From positions 1 to 26,270 of the forward strand of contig CBDHFJ010000025.1 in assembly GCA_965262315.1 (NCBI GenBank): DNA of 26,270 nt, written 5' to 3'. Below the pieces are notes generated by a model. The model had not been told where the DNA came from, did no database searches, and saw only the letters and a program-made list of their open reading frames with translations. The stretch comes from JBCCFK01 sp965262315 (GTDB taxonomy: Bacteria; Actinomycetota; Acidimicrobiia; Acidimicrobiales; UBA8592). Within the stretch, counting starts at the first letter, position 1; every line of letters starts with the position of its first letter. A program made the translations under genes and the position numbers. Shown here piece after piece: positions 21,524 through 26,270 of the stretch.

Positions 21524-22741
21524 TCACGCGGGCGCGGCGTGGCTCGGGCGGCCGTCGTCAGCGCCACCGTCGTGGATGTGGCCGTCGATCACCCACACTG
21601 CCAGCGCGGTGGTGATCGGCACCGACGAGACCAGTCCGAGCCCACCAACCAGTGCCTGCACGACCTCGACGGCGACGATCTCGCTGGTCAGCACGGTGTC
21701 GAGCGACAGCCGGGCCTGGGTGAAGAGCAGCAACAGCGGCAGCGCGGCCCCGGCGTAGGCGAAGACGAGGGTGTTCACCGTGGAGCCGATGTGGTCGCGG
21801 CCCACGCGGAGCGCGCGGCGGTAGATGCTCGCCCGCGACATGTGGGGGTTCGCGTCGTGGAGCTCGGCCACGACGGCCGCCTGGGTGACGGTCACGTCGT
21901 CGAGCACCCCGATGGTGCCGATGATCATGCCGGCCAGCAACACCCCTGGCAGATCCACCTGATCGTTGACCGACAGCAGGAACAGCGCGTTCTCGTCGGA
22001 CAGCCCGGTGAGCGATGTGGCCTCGACGAAGATCCAGGCGAAGAGCCCGGTGACGCCGAGTGAGGCCAGCGAACCGAGGAGGGCCACAGCGGTGAGGTGG
22101 TTGACACCGTGAGTCAACAACAGGGTCACCATCGCCACGCCCGCAGATCCGACGATGGCGACCCACACGGGTGATCCGGTCTCGAGCAGCGCCGGCAGGG
22201 TGAACCCCACCAGCACCACGAAACTCAGCACGAGCGCCACCAGCGACCGGAGGCCCTGCCACCGCGCGAGGAGGACGACGGCACCGGCGAACAGCAGGAG
22301 AAGGAGCAGGAGCGACCGGTCTCGCTGGAAGTCCAGGAAGAAGTAGCGGAACCGCTCTTCGACGACGGTGCCCTGGTCGGCCACCACGATGCGGTCGCCG
22401 ACCTCGATGGGTGCCGTGCTGACCGACGGGGTCAGCACGAACGAGCCCTCCCCGTCGTCGGGCAGGTCGAAGACGACCGCGACACACTGGATCGGACTGT
22501 CGGGCGCGCCGATGCACTCGGTCGGATCGACCGAGGTGACCGAGACATCGAGCCGTTCCACGCCGCTGCCGACGAGCCCCGGCGGCACCTCACGCTCCTC
22601 GGTGGGCCACATGAGGACGACGCCCACCACGGTCAAGGCGAGCACGGCCGCCAACGCGGCAGCGAGGCGTCGACCGACGCGGTCGAGGGGGAACGAGAAC
22701 CAGCCGTCCTCGTGACTGTGCGCGTGCGAATGCGACCCCAT
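21524..22741 (-). CDS. YibE/F-like multipass membrane protein
   Basis: The 405-residue protein has a short His-rich N-terminus (MGSHSHAHSHEDGW), one membrane helix (LAAALAAVLALTVVGVVLMW), an extracytoplasmic domain of about 110 residues (~45-140) with Cys-containing PTECIGAPDSPIQCV and a DRIVVADQGTV beta-barrel-like part, then about seven membrane helices. GMIIGTIGVLDDVTVTQAAVVAEL is the family's most conserved segment. YibE/F proteins are widespread; their function is not established. The N-terminal histidines might bind metal ions. TACGGT ends 8 nt before the ATG. The desaturase gene lies 67 bp downstream on the same strand with its own promoter. Confidence 0.85.
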   Translation of the reverse strand: MGSHSHAHSHEDGWFSFPLDRVGRRLAAALAAVLALTVVGVVLMWPTEEREVPPGLVGSGVERLDVSVTSVDPTECIGAPDSPIQCVAVVFDLPDDGEGSFVLTPSVSTAPIEVGDRIVVADQGTVVEERFRYFFLDFQRDRSLLLLLLLFAGAVVLLARWQGLRSLVALVLSFVVLVGFTLPALLETGSPVWVAIVGSAGVAMVTLLLTHGVNHLTAVALLGSLASLGVTGLFAWIFVEATSLTGLSDENALFLLSVNDQVDLPGVLLAGMIIGTIGVLDDVTVTQAAVVAELHDANPHMSRASIYRRALRVGRDHIGSTVNTLVFAYAGAALPLLLLFTQARLSLDTVLTSEIVAVEVVQALVGGLGLVSSVPITTALAVWVIDGHIHDGGADDGRPSHAAPA

Positions 22742-22799
22742 CGGAAGCGACCGTAGTCAGTGCGTCCGATGGGACCGCGGCACGCTCGGAATCAGCGGC

Positions 22800-23072
22800 T
22801 CAGTGGATCTCGAGGCCGAGCAGCTCGAACAGCTCGGCACGCTTCTCCTCGAAGGTCTCGTCGTCGATCTCGCCGGCTGCGTGACGCTCGCTCAGCTTCG
22901 CGAAACGTGCGTACAGCTCGGCTTCGGAGGGACCCTCCTCGGCCGTCTCTTCCTCGGTGTCGGATGACGCGGCCTTACGCTCTTCGCGCTCGGCACGCTT
23001 GGCCATCTGCTTGTCGCGCTTCGCTCGCTCTCGCTGACGCTTCTCCCAGCTCTGGCGTCCCTTGCCTGCCAC
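22800..23072 (-). CDS. Small charged protein with SHOCT-like C-terminal domain
   Basis: The 90-residue protein has a very basic, coiled-coil-like N-terminal half (SWEKRQRERAKRDKQMAKRAEREERKA), then an acidic linker (SSDTEEETAEEG). The C-terminal ~35 residues (LYARFAKLSERHAAGEIDDETFEEKRAELFELLG) match the pattern of SHOCT domains (L..L..l...G.It..EFe.kK..LL). The function is unknown; the basic half could bind nucleic acid. The GTG start is 1 nt after the stop of the cold-shock gene (TGAcGTG), so it should be co-translated with it. Confidence 0.7.
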   Translation of the reverse strand: MAGKGRQSWEKRQRERAKRDKQMAKRAEREERKAASSDTEEETAEEGPSEAELYARFAKLSERHAAGEIDDETFEEKRAELFELLGLEIH

Positions 23073-23073
23073 G

Positions 23074-23274
23074 TCAGAGGACCCGCACGTTCAGGGCTTC
23101 GTCGCCCTTACGGCCAGGTCCGATCTCGAACTCGACTGCCTGGCCCTCTTCGAGGTTGCGGAAGCCGCTGCCAGAAATGTTGCTGTAGTGGACGAAGACG
23201 TCCTCACCTTCGGGGCGGGTGATGAAGCCGTACCCCTTCTCGGTGTTGAAGAACTTGACCGTTCCGGTGTGCAT
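23074..23274 (-). CDS. Cold-shock domain protein (CspA family)
   Basis: The 66-residue protein begins MHTGTVKFFNTEKGYGFITR. It contains RNP1 (KGYGFI) and RNP2 (DVFVHYS), the RNA/ssDNA-binding strands, and ends in the typical EGQAVEFEIGPGRKGDEALNVRVL. It is an RNA chaperone acting in the cytosol. ATG 23274 is the family start; AAGGA lies 10 nt upstream. The frame continues 37 codons further up, but these residues do not belong to the fold. The small charged protein follows almost without a gap. Confidence 0.95.
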   Translation of the reverse strand: MHTGTVKFFNTEKGYGFITRPEGEDVFVHYSNISGSGFRNLEEGQAVEFEIGPGRKGDEALNVRVL

Positions 23275-23407
23275 TGGGGGGTTTTCCTTGTGTCGCATGT
23301 GTCCAACTGAGGACGCTTTCACGCTACGCCGTTCGGCGGCGCTTTCCTCGGCAGGTCCCCATGGTCTCGCACCCGGGCGAGCCACGTGGGATCGACCGGG
23401 AGCGATC
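23275..23407 (-). promoter_or_regulatory. Upstream region of the cold-shock gene
   Basis: This 133-bp gap separates the CysQ-like stop from the cold-shock start. TAGCGT, about 45 nt before the start codon on the minus strand, is a possible -10, giving a 5' leader of roughly 40 nt that ends in AAGGAAAACCCCCCA. No clear -35 is seen. I see no other gene in it. Confidence 0.35.
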
Positions 23408-24145
23408 TCACCACCGCAGGGCTGCAGCGACCCCGTCGGCGTACTCAGGCCGGCAGATCACCAGCCCGCGAACCACGGGATGCGCCTTGTTGTACGCGAT
23501 GGGGTCGCCTTCGAGATCGGCCACCACCATCCCCGCAGCCGCTGCGACCGCGGCCGGGGCGCAGGCATCCCACTCGTACAGGCCGCTGGCATGCACGTAG
23601 ACGTCGGCCTCGCCGCCGACGACGAGCATGGCCTTCACGCCGGCGGACCCACAGGCGGTGAGGCGGGCGCCCAGTTCATCGGCCACGTCGGCGGCGTAGT
23701 AGGTGTTCGATCGGCTGGAGACCACGATCGGGCTGGAACGATCGGGCCGGGTCGGAACCGGATGGAGGTCGGTCCCGTACAGGCGGTGCATACCGGGGAC
23801 CGACACGGCAGCCGCCGTTGCCCGTCCTTCCTCCACCAGCGCGACGTGGACCGCCCATTCGGCACTGTCGTGGTACGGGTAGTCCTGGGTGCCGTCGAGG
23901 GGATCGACGATCCACGTCCGAGCAGCGTCGAGGCGTGACCGGTCGTCTGCGCCTTCCTCGCTGAGGACCGCGTCGTCGGGCCGGTGCTCGGCCAGTGCAT
24001 CGACCAGGACGCGATGCCCGAGCATGTCACCGCGGTATCGCAGATCCCAGGGGTTGGACCCCTCGTCGAGCGCCTGGGCGCGCAGCTCCAGCAGCGCCTG
24101 GCCGGCCTGGTCGGCCAACCACCCTGCGAGTTCGTGGTCGTTCAT
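23408..24145 (-). CDS. cysQ: Inositol-monophosphatase family protein, CysQ-like 3'(2'),5'-bisphosphate nucleotidase
   Basis: The 245-residue Li-sensitive Mg2+ phosphatase-family protein has LSEEGADD (the first Glu ligands, residues 61-68), WIVDPLDGTQDY (78-89, the diagnostic metal-binding motif) and YEWDACAPAAV (the WDxAA motif near the C-terminus). Its size and these sequences resemble actinobacterial CysQ, which hydrolyses 3'-phosphoadenosine 5'-phosphate (PAP) or PAPS in sulfate assimilation; some members also act on inositol phosphates or fructose bisphosphate. The gene symbol is therefore a best guess. It starts 37 nt after the ArsC-family gene on the same strand, so they may share a message. 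Confidence 0.8.
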   Translation of the reverse strand: MNDHELAGWLADQAGQALLELRAQALDEGSNPWDLRYRGDMLGHRVLVDALAEHRPDDAVLSEEGADDRSRLDAARTWIVDPLDGTQDYPYHDSAEWAVHVALVEEGRATAAAVSVPGMHRLYGTDLHPVPTRPDRSSPIVVSSRSNTYYAADVADELGARLTACGSAGVKAMLVVGGEADVYVHASGLYEWDACAPAAVAAAAGMVVADLEGDPIAYNKAHPVVRGLVICRPEYADGVAAALRW

Positions 24146-24182
24146 GGCCCGGCAGCACCGGGGCTGCGCCGCGGCGGCCGGA

Positions 24183-24539
24183 TCAGCCGATGAACGGTGC
24201 GATCCGATCCTTCGGCCGACCGATGATGGCCTTGGTGCCCTTGACGATCACCGGGCGCTGCAACAGCTGCTTGTGCTTGACGAGAATGTCGACCACGGCC
24301 TCTGGGTTGTCGACGTAGTCGTCGGGGTCGAGCTCGAGCTTCTTGAACTTGCTGTCCTTCCGCACGAGGTCTTCGACCGGGTCCTCGAGGCCCTTGACGA
24401 TCTTCTCCAACGTGGCCTGGTCGGGTGGCTCTTTGATGTAGAGCACCACGTCGTGATCCACGCCCATCTCCTCGGCGACCGCCAAGGCGTTCTTGGACGA
24501 GTTTCAATTGGGGTTGTGGTAGATGGTGACCTTGGCCAC
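24183..24539 (-). CDS. ArsC/Spx-family thiol oxidoreductase with predicted selenocysteine at the catalytic position (TGA codon 12)
   Basis: Read through the TGA at 24506-24504, the frame gives a 118-residue ArsC-family protein: MAKVTIYHNPN-U-NSSKNALAVAEEMG... and on to QRPVIVKGTKAIIGRPKDR. The N-terminus aligns gap-free with plasmid R773 ArsC (ITIYHNPACGTSRN), and the TGA falls exactly on its catalytic Cys12. The other active-site arginines have counterparts in LVRKD, LLQRP and IGRP. GTG 24539 has GAGGAG 5 nt upstream; the only start after the TGA (TTG 24485) would delete the active site and has no Shine-Dalgarno. A SECIS-like hairpin follows the TGA. The protein probably reduces arsenate or a related substrate with glutaredoxin or thioredoxin, or acts as a redox protein. 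The alternative is a nonsense mutation. Codon use and the rest of the fold are intact. Confidence 0.8.
24470..24506 (-). promoter_or_regulatory. Candidate bacterial SECIS element for UGA recoding
   Basis: Starting 16 nt after the in-frame TGA, CCUUGGC (24487-24481) pairs with GCCGAGG (24476-24470). This gives seven pairs including one U-G, around a 4-nt loop GGUC. The loop starts 23 nt after the UGA and begins with GG. Bacterial SECIS hairpins recognised by SelB usually have a small apical loop with a G in the first two positions, 16-37 nt from the UGA. The sequence is GC-rich, so chance pairing is possible. Confidence 0.6.
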
Positions 24540-24583
24540 GGTGTCTCCTCACTCGGTCGGTGCGTCGACCCTACCGGGCCGGC

Positions 24584-25201
24584 TCAGCCAGCCGCCGCAT
24601 CGAGGCGGTGCACGGACACGGCGTAGTCACCATCCGTGAAGACGGCGCCGTCCCAGGTGGCCCACCGCGCCTCCAACGACAGCCCGGCCGCAGCGCAGTG
24701 GCGGTCGTAGCTGGCGAGGTCGAGCCGACGCGCGTCGAGCTGGAATCCGCTGATGAGGCGGCCGCCGGGTGCCACGTGGGAGGCGAGGTTGGCGATCACG
24801 GTTGCCTCGGTGCCGGCCTCGAGGAAGATCATCACGTTTCCGGCGGCCACCACCACGTCGAAGCGGCGGCGCTCCCCCACCTCGTCGGCCACGGTGACGG
24901 TGGCCAGGTCCGCCTCGACCCATCGCAACTGGGGGGCCTTGTCGACCGCGGTCGCGAGCATTCGCGGGTCGAGGTCGACACCGACGACGTCGCAGCCTCG
25001 CCGGTCCAGCTCGATGGCGACGCGGCCGGTGCCGCAGCCGGCATCGAGCACCGTCCGTGGCGAGAAGCGCGTGACCAGATCGGCCTCGCCGTGGATCGAC
25101 GCGCCACTGGCCTCGAGATCACGCCACCGCTGGTCGTAGGTGTCGCCGCGTGGCACGTCGTCTCGGCTCTGCCATCGGCTCACGGTCGCTGCGTCTCCCA
25201 T
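24584..25201 (-). CDS. Class I SAM-dependent methyltransferase
   Basis: The 205-residue protein has motif I VLDAGCGTGRVAIEL (near residue 51), motif post-I VVGVDLDPRML, an acidic motif VEADLATV, and motif RRFDVVVAAGNVMIFL. It is a small soluble Rossmann-fold methyltransferase of unknown substrate. The ATG at 25201 overlaps coaE by 22 nt. An alternative start is GTG 25183, six codons later, which would overlap the coaE stop by just GTGA, as seen for two other gene pairs here. It follows coaE and the partial P450 in one operon and may have a role unrelated to either. Confidence 0.88.
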   Translation of the reverse strand: MGDAATVSRWQSRDDVPRGDTYDQRWRDLEASGASIHGEADLVTRFSPRTVLDAGCGTGRVAIELDRRGCDVVGVDLDPRMLATAVDKAPQLRWVEADLATVTVADEVGERRRFDVVVAAGNVMIFLEAGTEATVIANLASHVAPGGRLISGFQLDARRLDLASYDRHCAAAGLSLEARWATWDGAVFTDGDYAVSVHRLDAAAG

Positions 25202-25794
25202 GCGTCGATCGTGGGGCCGAGCCGCTCGACGGCCACACGAAGGGCGTCGAGGTCGCCGTCGTTCGTCACCACCACGTCAGCGAGCAGCCGGCGATCGTGG
25301 TCCGAGGCCTGCGACGCGATGCGGGCGCGGGCGTCGTCCTCGCTGACACCTCGGCCGCCGAGGCGCTCGATCCGCAACTCGAGAGGCGCCTCGACCACGA
25401 CGACGCGGTGGTACAGCCGTTCCTCGCCGACCCAGCCCAGGCGCGATTCGGCCAGAACCGCCATGTCGAGCACCAGGGTGCCGGTCGCGTTGGCGACTTC
25501 GTCGCGCAGGACCGCGTTGATCGCGGGGTGGCTGACCGCCTCGAGTTCGTCGAGCCGCCCGCCGCCGCCGAAGACCGCGGCCGCCAGCGCTCCGCGATCG
25601 ATCGTCCCGTCCTCGCCGACGATCGACGAACCGAACGCCTCGACCACGCCGGCGAACGCGCCGCCGTCTGGCTGCAACACCGCCCGACCCACCGCGTCGA
25701 CGTCGACGACCGACGCGCCACGGTCGGCCATCATGGCGGCGACCGTCGTCTTGCCGACCCCCATGCCTCCCGTGAGACCGATCACGAGCGGCAT
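25180..25794 (-). CDS. coaE: Dephospho-CoA kinase
   Basis: The 204-residue protein catalyses ATP-dependent 3'-phosphorylation of dephospho-CoA, the last step of CoA synthesis. It begins VIGLTGGMGVGKTTVAAMM with the Walker A P-loop (9-16). The substrate-binding VVDVDAVGRAV and the HPAINAVLRDEV region (CoaE 'HP.i') follow, then LVLDMAVLAE and VVVVEAPLELRIERL, typical of the family. The length is normal. The ATG starts 1 nt after the P450 stop and its end overlaps the methyltransferase. In several actinobacteria coaE is a longer fusion with a GrpB-like domain; here it is the single-domain form. Confidence 0.94.
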   Translation of the reverse strand: MPLVIGLTGGMGVGKTTVAAMMADRGASVVDVDAVGRAVLQPDGGAFAGVVEAFGSSIVGEDGTIDRGALAAAVFGGGGRLDELEAVSHPAINAVLRDEVANATGTLVLDMAVLAESRLGWVGEERLYHRVVVVEAPLELRIERLGGRGVSEDDARARIASQASDHDRRLLADVVVTNDGDLDALRVAVERLGPTIDAWETQRP

Positions 25795-25795
25795 C

Positions 25796-26270
25796 TCAGG
25801 ACGCGGTCGGGGTGAAGCCGATGTGCAGTTCCTTCAACGCCCGAAGGCAGAAGTTCGGGTGATGCAGGAAGTCGTTCTCACCCTCGATGAACCACATCTC
25901 GTCGATGCGGTCCACCAGTGCCTGGAAGCTGAGGAGGATCTCACGACGTGCCAGGGGCGCACCCATGCAGTGATGGGTGCCGAAGCCGAAGGCCAGGTGC
26001 TGGCGGGCGTTGTCGCGCTCGAGATCCATTTCCATCGGGCACTCGAAGACGTTCTCGTCGAGGTTCGCCGCTGCGTAGCGGACGTTGATGACCGAGCCGG
26101 CAGGGATGTGGACCCCGTGCATCTCGACGTCGACGGCCGTCTGGCGGAAGAGTCCCTGCACCGGACCTTCGAGCCGCAGGATCTCTTCGACGAGCACGGG
26201 CAGGTAGGTCTCGGGATCGGACTTGAGACGATCCCACTGGTCCGGCTGGCGGATCAGGAGCATCACCCCC
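25796..26270 (-). CDS. Cytochrome P450, C-terminal part (runs off right edge)
   Basis: These are the last ~158 residues of a P450. The K-helix ExxR region EEILRLEGPVQGLFRQT is present, as is the haem-binding loop FGFGTHHCMGAPLARREI with the Cys ligand. The C-terminus is LRALKELHIGFTPTAS. The N-terminal half and the I-helix are outside the window. The sequence VPAGSVINVRYAAANLDENVFECPMEM is ordinary. Its substrate is not inferable. It precedes coaE by 1 nt on the same strand, an unusual pairing. Confidence 0.93.
   Translation of the reverse strand, partial: GVMLLIRQPDQWDRLKSDPETYLPVLVEEILRLEGPVQGLFRQTAVDVEMHGVHIPAGSVINVRYAAANLDENVFECPMEMDLERDNARQHLAFGFGTHHCMGAPLARREILLSFQALVDRIDEMWFIEGENDFLHHPNFCLRALKELHIGFTPTAS

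Noticed and set aside
24183..24485. A 100-residue protein starting at TTG 24485
   Set aside because: It begins after the catalytic position, lacks the beta-strand that carries it, and has no Shine-Dalgarno. The upstream GTG with GAGGAG and the ArsC N-terminus fit far better with UGA read as selenocysteine.
24142..24552. An overlapping 136-residue frame across the ArsC-family gene
   Set aside because: It is a different frame with Arg/Gly/His-rich, low-complexity sequence typical of a GC-rich shadow.
1..26270. CRISPR arrays, tRNA or rRNA genes, insertion sequences, phage genes
   Set aside because: I saw no regularly spaced repeats, no cloverleaf or CCA-end-like genes, and no transposase or integrase motifs on either strand. 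No selABCD genes or tRNA-Sec were seen here either.

Overview
The window is GC-rich, densely coded bacterial chromosome. It looks like an actinobacterium, most likely an environmental Acidimicrobiia-type lineage. The evidence is the mix of cytochrome P450s, an F420-type LLM oxidoreductase, CaiB/BaiF, MaoC and crotonase acyl-CoA enzymes, a long actinobacterial-type LeuA, frequent GTG starts and many apparently leaderless promoters. The lineage is inferred from gene content, not from a marker gene. I see no rRNA, tRNA, insertion sequence, phage gene or CRISPR array.

Layout. 1-3703: 5' part of an acyl-CoA synthetase (-), flavodoxin-like protein (+), P450 (-), XRE-family regulator (-), SDR oxidoreductase (-). 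3756-5763: crotonase-fold protein and a GcvT/DmdA-like folate-dependent enzyme (+). 5788-7683: leuA, preceded by a leucine-rich leader peptide with its own promoter. 7871-9576: MaoC dehydratase and CaiB/BaiF CoA-transferase (+), followed by a tandemly duplicated intergenic segment. 9734-11501: metal-dependent amidohydrolase with a perfect palindromic operator, then a SnoaL/NTF2-like protein (-). 11567-13042: sulfatase (+). 13111-16042: HAD phosphatase, then a Suc/Fer thioredoxin-like protein overlapping an MFS transporter (-). 16124-18024: phosphotransferase-family kinase overlapping an LLM oxidoreductase (+). 18130-19713: GAF plus degenerate PP2C/SpoIIE protein (+). 19721-22741: YibE/F membrane protein, fatty acid desaturase and PaaX-like regulator (-). 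22800-24539: small charged protein, cold-shock protein, CysQ/IMPase-like phosphatase and an ArsC-family protein (-). 24584-26270: SAM methyltransferase, coaE and the 3' part of a second P450, as a tight (-) operon.

The most striking observation is the ArsC-family gene at 24183-24539. Its reading frame, from a well-placed GTG and Shine-Dalgarno sequence, is interrupted by one TGA at codon 12, exactly where the family carries its catalytic cysteine. A hairpin starting 16 nt after the TGA has a GG-initiated apical loop and fits the bacterial SECIS pattern. I read this as a selenocysteine protein rather than a pseudogene. Second is the leuA leader: a consensus-like promoter whose predicted start site falls on the GTG of a 15-codon ORF with five leucines, followed by mutually exclusive hairpins. 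More generally, many start codons here lie 6-8 nt behind a TANNNT-like -10 box, which suggests widespread leaderless transcription.

Much of the window encodes acyl-CoA, lipid or xenobiotic chemistry (synthetase, crotonase, MaoC, CaiB, SDR, P450s, amidohydrolase, LLM oxidoreductase, desaturase). It sits beside core housekeeping genes (leuA, coaE, cysQ, csp).
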